Assembly: GCA_033977485.1 (NCBI GenBank)
Contig: CM066989.1
Span: forward strand, 95,623,887 to 95,687,886
DNA length: 64,000 nt
Reading direction: 5' to 3'
Source: Hydrangea macrophylla
Taxonomy: Eukaryota > Streptophyta > Magnoliopsida > Cornales > Hydrangeaceae
Shown here: piece by piece, positions 33,240 through 43,646 of the stretch
Layout: every line of letters starts with the position of its first letter
Position numbering within the stretch: position 1 is the stretch's first letter
The notes under the pieces: model-generated
Databases searched by the model: none
What the model was told of the DNA's origin: nothing
Seen by the model: the letters and a program-made list of their open reading frames with translations, nothing else
Program-made: the position numbers and the translations under genes

Positions 33240-35910
33240 CAAGGAACCATGAATGATGATTAAAGAAATCTAGGAACCATATTTAACAATAATGAAACCA
33301 TGTATTAATGATAATAGAACCATGTTTAATTTAGAGGAACAAAGCTTAGAAATCAAAGGAACCGAGAGAAGAAATCTTGGAACCATTTGTTACGATAATG
33401 AAACCATGTTTTAACGATAATGGAACCATGTTTAATTTAGAGCAACAAAACTTAATAATCAAAGGAACCGAGAGAAGAAATCTTGGAACCATTTTTTGAC
33501 GATACTGGAACCATGTCTTAACGATAATGGAACCATGTTTAAATTAGAGCAAAAAAACTTAGAAATCAGAGGAACCGAGAGAAGAAATCTTGGAACCATG
33601 TGTTACGATAATGGAACCATGTCTTAACAATAATGGAACCATGTTTAATTTAGAGCAAAAAAACTTAGAAATCAAAGGAACTGAGAGAAGAAATCCTGGA
33701 ACCATGTTTTAACGATAAAGGAACCATGTCTTAACGATAATGGAACCATGTTTAATTTAGAGCAAAAAAACTTAGAAATCAAAGGAACCGAGAGAAGAAA
33801 TCTTGGAACCATTTATTCTGATAATGGAACCATGTCTTAACGATAATGGAACCATGTTTAATTTAGAGGAACAAAACTTAACAATCAAAGGAACCGAGAG
33901 AAGAAATCTAGGAACCATGTTTTACGATAAAGGAACCATGTCTTAACGATAATGGAACCATGTTTAATTTAGAGCAAAAAAACTTAGAAATCAAAGGAAC
34001 CGAGAGAAGAAATCTAGGAACCATGTTTTACGATAAAGGAACCATGTCTTAACGATAATGGAACCATGTTTAATTTAGAGGAACAAAACTTAACAATCAA
34101 AGGAACCGAGAGAAGAAATCTAGGAACCATGTTTTACGATAAAGGAACCATGTCTTAACGATAATGGAACCATGTTTAATTTAGAGCAAAAAAACTTAGA
34201 AATCAAAGGAACCGAGAGAAGAAATCTTGGAACCATTTATTACGATAATGGAACCATGTCTTAACGATAATGGAACCATGTTTAATTTAGAGCAAAAAAA
34301 CTTAGAAATCAAAGGAACCGAGAGAAGAAATCTTGGAACCATTTATTCTGATAATGGAACCATGTCTTAACGATAATGGAACCATGTTTAATTTAGAGGA
34401 ACAAAACTTAACAATCAAAGGAACCGAGAGAAGAAATCTTGGAACCATTTATTACGATAATGGAACCATGTCTTAACGATAATGGAACCATGTTTAATTT
34501 AGAGGAACAAAACTTAATAATCAAAGGAACCGAGAGAAGAAATCTTGGAACCATTTATTACGATAATGGAACCATGTCTTAACGATAATGGAACCATGTT
34601 TAATTTAGAGCAAAAAAACTTAGAAATCAAAGGAACCGAGAGAAGAAATCTTGGAACCATTTATTACGATAATGGAACCATGTCTTAACGATAATGGAAC
34701 CATGTTTAATTTAGAGGAACAAAACTTAACAATCAAAGGAACCGAGAGAAGAAATCTTGGAACCATTTATTACGATAATGGAACCATGTCTTAACGATAA
34801 TGGAACCATGTTTAATTTAGAGGAACAAAACTTAACAATCAAAGGAACCGAGAGAAGAAATCTTGGAACCATGTGTTACGATAATGGAACCATGTCTTAA
34901 CGATAATGGAACCATGTTTAATTTAGAGCAAAAAAACTTAGAAATCAAAGGAACCGAGAGAAGAAATCTTGGAACCATTTATTACGATAATGGAACCATG
35001 TCTTAACGATAATGGAACCATGTTTAATTTAGAGGAACAAAACTTAACAATCAAAGGAACCGAGAGAAGAAATCTTGGAACCATTTATTACGATAATGGA
35101 ACCATGTCTTAACGATAATGGAACCATGTTTAATTTAGAGGAACAAAACTTAACAATCAAAGGAACCGAGAGAAGAAATCTTGGAACCATGTGTTACGAT
35201 AATGGAACCATGTCTTAACGATAATGGAACCATGTTTAATTTAGAGCAAAAAAACTTAGAAATCAAAGGAACCGAGAGAAGAAATCTAGGAACCATGTTT
35301 TACGATAAAGGAACCATGTCTTAACGATAATGGAACCATGTTTAATTTAGAGCAAAAAAACTTAGAAATCAAAGGAACCGAGAGAAGAAATCTTGGAACC
35401 ATTTATTACGATAATGGAACCATGTCTTAACGATAATGGAACCATGTTTAATTTAGAGGAACAAAACTTAACAATCAAAGGAACTGAGAGATGAAATCTT
35501 GGAACCATGTGTTACGATAATGGAACCATGTCTTAACGATAATGGAACCATGTTTAATTTAGAGCAAAAAAACTTAGAAATCAAAGGAACCGAGAGAAGA
35601 AATCTAGGAACCATGTTTTACGATAAAGGAACCATGTCTTAACGATAATGGAACCATGTTTAATTTAGAGCAAAAAAACTTAGAAATCAAAGGAACCGAG
35701 AGAAGAAATCTTGGAACCATTTATTACGATAATGGAACCATGTCTTAACGATAATGGAACCATGTTTAATTTAGAGGAACAAAACTTAACAATAAAAGGA
35801 ACCGAGAGAAGAAATCTTGGAACCATGTGTTACGATAATGGAACCATGTCTTAACGATAATGGAACCATGTATAATTTAGAGGAACAAAACTTAACAATC
35901 AAAGGAACCG
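33240..35910 (+). repeat. 106-bp minisatellite, about 24 units
   Basis: Units of about 106 bp recur from about 33240 to 35907. Each is made of five sub-repeats of about 21 bp beginning GGAAC(C). Two unit types alternate irregularly, one with GCAAAAAAACTTAGAAATC and one with GGAACAAAACTTAACAATC. Left units are more diverged, and units in the middle are nearly identical. The last unit runs into CCGAGTGGGTTCCGAGTGGG. Confidence 0.93.
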
Positions 35911-35946
35911 AGTGGGTTCCGAGTGGGTTCGGATACGGGGGTTCCG
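35908..35946 (+). repeat. Inner inverted repeat, left copy (39 bp)
   Basis: Begins CCGAGTGGGTTCCG and is the perfect reverse complement of 41552-41590 inside the same MULE. Confidence 0.88.
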
Positions 35947-35998
35947 AGTGGGTTCGGCGCCCAAATTCACGCCCAAATTCACGCGGGGAATTTCGGCG

Positions 35999-36139
35999 CC
36001 CAAATTCACGCCGCAGTGGGAAGGACCCTATGAAGTTAAAGAAGCTAACCCCAGCGGGTATTATAGGATCCAGAAGGTTGGTGAAAAATCCATATCTGGA
36101 CCAATCAACACCCAATGGTTAAAGCTATATCATGCTTAG
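35999..36139 (+). pseudogene. Ty3/gypsy integrase C-terminal (GPY/F) fragment
   Basis: The frame ending at the TAG of 36137-36139 reads QWEGPYEVKEANPSG, then a Tyr-rich strand, GPIN, and WLKLYHA before the stop. This is the GPY/F module that ends the integrase of Ty3/gypsy pol polyproteins. Only the last 40 or so residues are present. Upstream, GCCCAAATTCACGC repeats replace the rest of pol. It lies in sense orientation, followed by about 150 bp and a 41-base A tract, then the antisense PMD genes. This pol-then-antisense order resembles extra-ORF Tat elements, but a captured fragment inside the MULE explains it equally well. Confidence 0.75.
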
Positions 36140-36286
36140 CCAGCACTTTTGTTTATTATCTTTTTGTTCTACTGTTTTGCGTACCCTAAAGAAAGTTGTT
36201 AGCTGAAAGAGGATATGTACCACAACATTCATGAACAACTTATTATTGTTAATCTTCAAAGGTACTCTCACCACATTACTAAACAT

Positions 36287-36288
<2 letters not shown>

Positions 36289-36329
<41 letters not shown>
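36289..36329 (+). repeat. A41 homopolymer
   Basis: 41 consecutive A on the plus strand, about 150 nt after the pol-tail stop codon. It could be the poly(A) of a captured transcript or a microsatellite. No AATAAA was seen upstream. Confidence 0.9.
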
Positions 36330-36330
<1 letters not shown>

Positions 36331-36378
36331 CCTAGTCACTCAACAACATTACCCAGGTCACTCCACAACAGCAGTTGT

Positions 36379-37059
36379 CTACTCCATAAACAATCCCGCA
36401 ATCACCAAAGTTTCATTAGTAACTTCATCCGTAGTAATCCCTGTCCTCGAGCGCTGTTCCACTATCTTCGATCTTGCCAGCCTCTCTTCACACACCCTGC
36501 ACTCCTCCTCACCACGATCCACGGCCGACTGAAGCCGCGAAGCTCGAACCTCCTGCTGTGCCGTGCGAGGAACTCCCGACCTCCTCCACTGACCCGCGGT
36601 AGTCACTAGTTCCACCCGAGCCCTCCGGAAATTCTCGCTGACCGCAGCCAATTGCCGCTCATCAAAATGCCTTCGCCGTCTGGCCTCCACAAATTGTCGC
36701 AGCAAGACCACCATGTCCAGATGCTCCGTCAGCCACAACAGACGCAGCCCTTGTGTGCTTATATCATGTATATCACCTCTTACTCGCTGCATATAATCGT
36801 AAGTGGCATCCCCCAGGTTAGTCCTAGACATCTCTAAAAGTACATTGCCCAACATCTTACATGCTAATAATCTTTCTTGTTGATTCATATATGATAAACC
36901 GATAAAAGTCTGTGGGTGGTGTACATACACCCTCTCCAAAAAGGGCACAAGTATTTCCCATACGGGAATACCCCGCCAGCCATCTTGCGTATCCCCAAAC
37001 GTCTCCGGTAGCCGTGAAAAGCCCGGCCCCGAATTGGACGCCCATGATGAGCCTGCCAT
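36379..37059 (-). CDS. Small protein resembling the PMD C-terminal domain (226 aa)
   Basis: Intact frame from ATG 37059 with a TATA box 54 nt upstream. It has a helical, Arg-rich protein with a motif LERVYVHHPQTFIG (about residues 41-54) that parallels IYRRYPQTFSP in the C-terminal part of the neighbouring PMD protein. A Leu-rich helical region (LRLLWLTEHLDMVVLL, about 106-121) is followed by RRRRHFDE and a probable coiled coil (about 130-205). I infer a stand-alone paralogue of the PMD C-terminal domain. Function is unknown; it might partner the PMD protein. It lies 511 bp downstream of the PMD gene on the same strand inside the MULE. Confidence 0.65.
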   Translation of the reverse strand: MAGSSWASNSGPGFSRLPETFGDTQDGWRGIPVWEILVPFLERVYVHHPQTFIGLSYMNQQERLLACKMLGNVLLEMSRTNLGDATYDYMQRVRGDIHDISTQGLRLLWLTEHLDMVVLLRQFVEARRRRHFDERQLAAVSENFRRARVELVTTAGQWRRSGVPRTAQQEVRASRLQSAVDRGEEECRVCEERLARSKIVEQRSRTGITTDEVTNETLVIAGLFME

Positions 37060-37112
37060 ACTTTAGCCCACTTAAAACCCACATACCCACTAAGAGGGTT
37101 ATACATACTCCT

Positions 37113-37120
37113 CTTATATA
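37113..37120 (-). promoter_or_regulatory. TATA box of the 226-aa gene
   Basis: TATATAAG on the minus strand, about 54 nt before ATG 37059. It implies a short 5' UTR and transcription independent of the upstream PMD gene. Confidence 0.55.
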
Positions 37121-37570
37121 CACTACTCAAAAGCAAACCGTACAATAGCACGTTGTAACCACACGAACCTTCCAGCAAAATCTAACCCCACCTCCTTATC
37201 CCTGTACGTGCCACGTGTGGACATATAAACACTTTTTATTTATTGATTTATTTTTATTGTTTTTAAATTTGAGCATATTTAAAAAAAAAAAAATCAATTT
37301 TAACTTTTCTATTCTCCTTCGCAACAACTATCCTTATTACATTTATTCGCAACTTATCCCACCCAACTTCTCCCCCCTGTCTCCGACGATACACACATAT
37401 CACATATATGGCATAAGGAAGAAAACATGCATTAAAAATAAAATTTTATTTTCTTTTTATAAGCTAAACAAAAGAGGATATATATATTACAATGGACATA
37501 CCCGCCATGATCAAGAAAGATATAAAAAAAAAAACCCTAGCACATATCTCTACTCGGACAAAAGAAACAA

Positions 37571-40500
37571 CTATCGGAAAGTACCAAGAATATCCATATC
37601 CGCGGTAGAAAACAAATCGCCAATCCCGAGACTATCCGCAGGCATCCGAAGGGCACTCGCGTCAAAAGTCCCCAAAGTACTCAAAAATTCACGTACCTTA
37701 ATAACCGCCCTCTCACGACCCCCAAGAATCGCCTCCTCCTCCTTCAATACCACCAACCGACGTTCCAATTCGGCCCTTTCCCGCTCTATCTCCACCATCC
37801 TAGTACTCACGCTCGCCATCTCGTCATCCGCACACCTCAACCCAGTAGCTACCCTAACTAGGGCCACACGCGCCTCCAACCAACACACATCCGAGCCCAT
37901 AACCTCCCTAAAAGATGCAAGCTCACTCGCCATATTATTTAGAAGGCTTCCACTCAAATCCGCCACATTAGTGGCAAATAAGTTCCAAACCATAGATGCA
38001 AGTGTGCTCAAGAAAAATGACCTTAAACCAGCAGCAACCCTCATGACCGAAGGAGAAAAGGTCTGCGGATACCGACGATATATCATCCCCAACACAGCTT
38101 CCTCAGTGGCAGTAGCAAGAGCCGGGAAAGGAACGTCACCAGGAATCTTCCCCAGAATACTGGCCAAACTCGGAACGGGTAACTCGCCTTCCACAGAGCT
38201 TGCATAAGATACAGAAGCCACAATAGGAAACGACTCAGGAGCTAACCCAGAAGTACTAACGCCAACTGTAACCGTCTCGGAAGCCGAATCAGTAGTCCCA
38301 CCACACGGCAGAGAGGGGACACCATCGGAACTCGACGTGTGCCTATCAAACTCATGCGACCGTAACCCCAAAGTGGTACCAAGGCCAGATTGAGAAATAC
38401 CGAGAGACACAGTCGCCTCACCGTGACCAGTAGCAGCCCCAAAGCCAGTATTATCACAAGAAGAGGAGCCCGCAAATCTCCGGAAGCCGGAGTCCGAAAG
38501 TGAAGGCTCGGGCCCAACGGAACAAGGACGGCTGACACCACTCAAAGAACGGCCAGAACCAAAAACACCGGCCACGGATGTAAAAACCGAAGCGCCTACC
38601 ATCGGTAACTGCATACGCTCCACAACCTCACTAGAGGAATCACTATCCACCCTCTCCAGTCGCTCTCGCCGCCCATCCCCTATAGCAGTTTCACATGCTT
38701 GATCTCCCGACGATTCGTCGATTGCCCCACCTCCAACATCATCGCACATAAACACCTCCTTCATAGGGCGAAAAGCCGGAGCTACACCCGCATCCATCAA
38801 CAATGCATCCGCCACACTAGTATCATAAATAGGAATGTCCTGGATGTCATCCGAAGGAATTGATAATCCCACGTCATCTGTGTCCTCGGGGTCCTCGGTA
38901 TCTATAATGATTGATTGGCCCCTTTTGCTCTCACTTCTCCTTTTTTCTCTTGTTTACCACATGCTGCAACACCTGTACAAACGGAAGACAAAAAATTTAA
39001 CCAATAAAGTCCTTTAAACAAATAATAATAAATAAAACAAATAGGCGTGATTAAATAAAAATCATAAGAGGGACTCACATGTTTCTTTCTCCGCATGGGA
39101 CTATCCTCGGAAGTGTCAAACTCAATTAACAAGAAACCACTATCCCAGCCATCACCATCGACCAACACAATACTCCTCTGTAGCCGGTCAAAAAATCTGG
39201 ACTTACCCCACCTGGCAGCATCATGAGTGCGAATAGCACCGTCTCTTTTACTTATTACTCGTAGCGTGGGGTCCGCATTTTTTATCCGCGGCACCAACAC
39301 CGGCATAGGAGCGTCATCACAATAGGCGTAAAACCTCGCCTGAGCATGTCGCCAAAAGAGAGCATAGTCGCCTACACAAAAGCCAGAAGTCTCCGGCCCA
39401 ACCAATAACACTGTATCAGGACCCATGCTACTACGCCCCTCATAGCAATCACGCAAACCAACAAGCGGACACAGCGAGTCTAGAACTACGGCTCCCTGAT
39501 TAAGGCCGAACTGCCTACATACCCTATCTGGGCGATATATCATCTCACGAGCTCCACGCTCCGTAAACTCAGGCAAATACATACGCGTAATAGCATGGAC
39601 GGCCGCCACCACATCCTCCGCCTCGCCACCTAAAGTACTTCTTACCACACTCCGAGCCTGAAGCCTACGGAACAATAATAAAGGTAGCAATGTCATATCA
39701 TCAATCTCCACGTACGGACGAAATATAAAGGCGGATTCATCATCAATAACCCGAGCAAGAGGAAACTCAGGTTGTACATCGGACCCCCACCGTTGTCCCC
39801 AAAACCTAGATGTCACCCTCGACAAACCAGGCCCCGCATAGCCGCGCCACCTCTCGTACAAAAACAACTGTAAGAATAAATATGAAACATGCGTAGCAAT
39901 GTCATACCGCCCCACTGAACGTCGCATATCCTGTGCTACCATATCCAAGCGTAAATACAAGGATCCCAAGAACATTTGCGCCAAGGGGAGAGCCTGCCCG
40001 CGTGATAAAATGGAGGCCAATCCGAATAAATGTGAGCACGGCCCGTCTTCCGGGGCACCTCCAAATATGTATCTTGAAAGCCAACACACAAGATAAGCAG
40101 CAAGACTATAGTCCTTACCCTTCCCAACAAAACTTTTCCGATGTCGTCGCTTCGCACCACCTGGTTGTCGATCTTCCCAGAAATACCGAAGAAAAGCACG
40201 GTAATCCGCCTTATCTCCGTTCAGAATAGGACCCCTGGACCTCTCCTTACCATCATTCAGAAAATGCGAAGTAAATTGACAGGCTAAGGTACCGGCTTCT
40301 AACGCCTCAACTACCACCATATCCTCCGCCGAAAGCTGATAGGAGCCAAAATCCAAGCCACCACCAATGTTCAATAAAAATAGAGAAGAGACATCCTCCA
40401 AAGTGGGGGTAAACTCACCCCATGCAGCAACAAAAGTATGCGTGACTGAGCACCAGCGGGAAATCAAAGTCAGTATGTCTCTCTCCTGTAAAGAGCACCT

Positions 40501-40872
40501 CATATCTCTGAATAAACTAATAGAGTCATAAATCCGCGCCTCCTTCAGAACAGCCTCAAAGTTTGCCAATATGTACTCCGTCCATTCATTCCACGCTTCA
40601 CACTGAGCAACTCCCGAAGCAGCTACAAACTTTAATACAGCATGTGGATATTCACCCCTCTCCACACCCAATCGGATAATAGCATGAGCAGGCGGCAAAT
40701 CAAACCTCGCCGCACTATCCGCCTTCGAACAGGTGCCACCTCCATTTACACTTTCAACAATCGGCTGCCAGAAGTTATCATCTGTAAATATATACGGGGC
40801 ACGCTGCCAAAATCTCTCAGGAATACCTAGAAGTGGTTGATCACCTGCCCCGTGACCAAGCTCTTGCACCAT
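37571..40872 (-). CDS. Plant mobile domain protein gene, two exons, probable one-base frameshift
   Basis: Exon 1 (40872-39079) has the PMD core in order: WTEYILANFEAVLKEARIYD, ISRWCSVTHTFVAAWGEFT, DVSSLFLLN, LAAYLVCWLSRYIFG, ALPLAQMFLGSLYLRLD, MYRPDRVCRQFGL-like (IYRPDRVCRQFGLNQG) and FWRHAQARFY. Exon 2 (38972-37571) has a Lys/Arg-rich nuclear-signal-like start, an acidic segment, a Ser/Gly-rich linker and a helical domain with RRYPQTF and a terminal coiled coil. Intron 39078-38973 has strong GTGAGT and TGTACAG sites. Joining the exons leads to a stop unless one A of the six-A run near 38949-38954 is absent. I start at ATG 40872; a splice-acceptor-like TTTTGCAG at 40909-40916 suggests an upstream exon. 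Otherwise it is far better preserved than the PMD gene at 1-2327. Confidence 0.8.
38973..39078 (-). other. Putative intron of the PMD gene (106 nt)
   Basis: Donor CAT|GTGAGT and acceptor TTTGTACAG|GTG on the minus strand, T-rich between. It separates the PMD core from the variable tail, as the short introns do in the copy at 1-2327. Confidence 0.6.
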
Positions 40873-41149
40873 CCCGACAAAGGAGCAGCACCGAATAGCA
40901 GAATACTGCAAAACAATACATCTTGATAAGAATCACAGAGCTTTGCAACCAATGGCAATAAAACTATACTGTTAAAAATCAAAAGACAACAACGACAAGG
41001 TTAGTCCCTCCAACACCAATCTCTCTATTTGTATTAAACGTCGTTATTATTCATTATCAAACAGAGAGGGAGACCCGAACCTCCACATTCCAAAATCCGT
41101 TGCAAAAATAAAGGGGCTTACGGCCCCTAACTCTCGGAAAACTCCCCCC

Positions 41150-41340
41150 ACCCTCGGAACCACCACCCCGTCACTCGGAATCCTCCCACCACTCTCGGAA
41201 ACCTCCCCCACCCTCGGAACCACCACCCCGCCACGCCGGATCCTCCCCCCACTCTCGGAAACCTCCACCCACCCTCGGCACCACCACCCCGACAATCGAA
41301 AACCCCCCCTACCTTCGGAACACCCACCCCACTCTCGGAA
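41150..41340 (-). repeat. C-rich minisatellite, about 61 bp, three units
   Basis: Units contain CCCTCGGAACCACCACCCCG and CACTCTCGGAAACCTCC. The GGTTCCGAG core matches the motif at the end of the 106-bp minisatellite, in opposite orientation. Confidence 0.75.
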
Positions 41341-41551
41341 ACAAAAAAAAAATGAAAAAAAAGGGGGTTCGGAACAAGAGTCCGGAACCCAAAACTTTGG
41401 ACCCCTCTTCGGCTCCTAGCTCTCGGACACTCTCTCTCCCCATAACTCTATCTCTCTCTCCAATACTCTTCCTCGGAACACCCCTCTAGACCTTTCGGTT
41501 CCACTTAAAAAAAATAAAAACAAAACGAAACACCATTCGGAACCCCAACAC

Positions 41552-41590
41552 CGGAACCCCCGTATCCGAACCCACTCGGAACCCACTCGG
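41552..41590 (-). repeat. Inner inverted repeat, right copy (39 bp)
   Basis: Perfect reverse complement of 35908-35946. Confidence 0.88.
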
Positions 41591-42614
41591 AACCAATCCT
41601 TCATTGTCAACATTGTCAAATTATTTTATCCTTTTTAAACTAACAATTAATACATATCCCCACTCAAAATACAAGACATAGTAAGAGTCTTTTAGCAGCA
41701 AAATAATGACAAAGGGAATCTTATGATGAGATCAACATACATTGAATCACCCTAACAATACTGATAATGAATATGATTTTATTTTATTAGACTTACCATA
41801 GTAGAATGGCAACCAAAAATTGTCTTGGATGAGGATGTTTATAGAAGTTATAGAACTTCTCGTTTAAACAAATGAAACCTCGAACAACAATAATTTTCTA
41901 TTCTATAAGTATTGAACGCCCATGTTATGGCACAATAAATCTCATACTCCAAACCATGTTTTATGTTTCTGAAATTTCATGGTCAAAATTCTACTGTAGC
42001 TTGTGCTAACTACTTCTAAGGTTTGATGATGTTTTCAGAAAATTAGTGTGATGAGAAGATGAAGAGAGAAAACTACCTGTTCTTGAAGTCTTGGATGTTT
42101 ATAGAAGTTATAGAACTTCTCTGTATCTCGCCTAAAAAATACTGTTCAGCAAGAGTTAGGGTTTTAGTTGTTCAATTTGGGTATTCAAAATTTCAAAGTT
42201 TTATTTTCAAATTAGGGGATGGTGAATATGTAAATGAAGATGAAGATCATCTTACCTCTGGATATGTCGGTCAGAAGTCGTCGGAGTCGCCGGAATCCTT
42301 GAAGTTGGGTCCCTAACCGAGTCGCTGAAGTGTTGGCCCGATGGTGTCTTCGCCGAATACAGAAGGTCAGGGGTGGTGACCACTTCGGTACATGCAAGGA
42401 GATGAGAACAGAGAAGAGAAGGTCAGGGGCCCAAGAACTTCGTTGGATTTGAAAAATGAGAGGGAAGAGAGAAGGTAAGGGGGTGTGGGTAACCGGCTAG
42501 AGAGGTGAGAGGGTGGATATTGGGCCAAACTAGAATGGTTTTTCTTTTAAGGGTGAGGTGTTTGGTTGGATGGTTGAGATCACTCTAACTCATCATCCAA
42601 AGGTCTTGGTTCAT

Positions 42615-42662
42615 TTTGGTGTACCTACACCAATACCACTTTGGTGTACCAAAGTGTTCTCC
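42615..42662 (-). repeat. Right terminal inverted repeat of the MULE
   Basis: Ends AAAGTGTTCTCC; 47 of 48 positions match the left end in inverted orientation. Confidence 0.88.
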
Positions 42663-42671
42663 TCTTGGCAT
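42663..42671 (+). other. Right target-site duplication of the MULE
   Basis: TCTTGGCAT, identical to 32541-32549. Confidence 0.88.
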
Positions 42672-43285
42672 TTGTAGAATTTGACACCACAAGTTAGTGC
42701 CATTTGGATTTGACAGTAAAGCTACACGATCTGAACCAATTTGGACTTCATTGAACTACTTTCAGAATTGCGAGGCCTTTTTGGTACTACCTGTGGACCT
42801 CGTACGCAGCTGTCTCCACTGTTACTCATCAGTTAGTTGATCTCCCTCTTATTTTTCATGCGTTGCTACTCCTCTCATCCTATTTTATTTGTTATTTATT
42901 TATTTATTTATTATTTTTTTTTATCTGACTGTTCCAAAATTATTGTCCACTTCCTTAAATTAGTATACAATTTTTTATATACTTTTCAATACTACCTATC
43001 CAAGACAAAAAAAATTTTAAAAAAAATTATTGTAATTATTATGAATATTTGTGAAAAGTAGGTGTAGATTCTTCTTCTCCTGCACCCCCCTCCCTCTTTT
43101 CTTCCTTTTTTTTTTTAACCAAATAAAGAAAACAATCACCTTTTTTTTTTTTTTTTTTTTTTTACAGGACTTGAGTATTGTACAACTACTTTTGATTCAA
43201 AAAATATCGACAACTTGCCTTAATACCACAGTTATAGTGAGTATCTTTTCCACTTTTCTTGTAATATATATGTATATATATATTT
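42672..43285. other. Intergenic stretch right of the MULE
   Basis: No gene seen. Contains T tracts, notably about 43138-43163. Confidence 0.4.
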
Positions 43286-43646
43286 TTTTTTTGAACAGCA
43301 AAAGTATATTGATATCAAGCAAAAGCTTTCAATTACAAACCACCAAGGTACTATACATCCCCCTCCAGTAAACAATATTCCACACTGAAAGGACCATATA
43401 AACCCTGAAGCCAAAATAACCCTAAACAAATGTGAAGTCATTGTATCCCATCTACAACCACTCTCTGACCAAAAATTTTAAAAGGCAAAAGTTCAGCCAC
43501 AAAAGAATCCAGCAAAAACAAATTAACCCCACAAACTTATGTGCATACTTGAAGGCGGAGCATCCCCAAAAATTGCTGTTAGAGAGAAGCCTCCCACAAA
43601 TACCCATCCGAAAAAAAGACCTTGAGCCCATATATAAGTTTAAAGC
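43286..43646 (-). mobile_element. Possible LINE 3' end, minus strand
   Basis: On the minus strand the sequence ends TTTGCTGTTCAAAAAAAA after a TTGATATCAATATAC stretch, similar to plant L1-type 3' ends with poly(A). Short broken frames upstream contain no diagnostic reverse transcriptase motif, so the call is weak. Confidence 0.35.

Larger units (their letters stand above)
40912..42614 (-). other. Right interior of the MULE, possible 5' region of the PMD gene
   Basis: No protein-coding gene recognised. Contains about 61-bp C-rich repeats (41150-41340), the inner inverted repeat (41552-41590) and, on the minus strand, a strong splice donor GAG|GTAAGATG at 42255. That donor could end a non-coding first exon spliced to the acceptor near 40909. 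Confidence 0.35.
32550..42662. mobile_element. Mutator-like element (MULE) carrying PMD genes, 10,113 bp
   Basis: Terminal inverted repeats of 48 bp (32550-32597 and 42615-42662) differ at one base, and a perfect 9-bp duplication TCTTGGCAT flanks them (32541-32549 and 42663-42671). A 9-bp duplication is the hallmark of Mutator superfamily insertion. Inside, in order: about 640 bp non-coding, a 106-bp minisatellite of about 24 units, a Ty3/gypsy integrase tail with an A tract, a short PMD-C-terminal-like gene, and a full PMD gene, both on the minus strand, then GGAACC/GGTTCC-rich repeats. No mudrA-type transposase is visible, so mobility would be in trans. The superfamily call rests on the ends only. 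Confidence 0.85.

Noticed and set aside
33240..35910. CRISPR-like regular repeat array
   Set aside because: Units are contiguous tandem repeats without unique spacers, and the DNA is plant nuclear.
35786..36122. Frames of about 100 codons over the last minisatellite units
   Set aside because: They run from repeat sequence into the pol tail in other frames; only the frame with the GPY/F module is meaningful.
37215..38207. 330-codon plus-strand frame
   Set aside because: It lies opposite the second exon of the PMD gene, whose minus-strand frame has clear family features; the plus frame is compositionally biased and has no motif.
32550..42662. CACTA-type transposon, suggested by the CACTTTGG near the ends
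   Set aside because: The true ends start GGAGA, and the duplication is 9 bp rather than the 3 bp made by CACTA elements.
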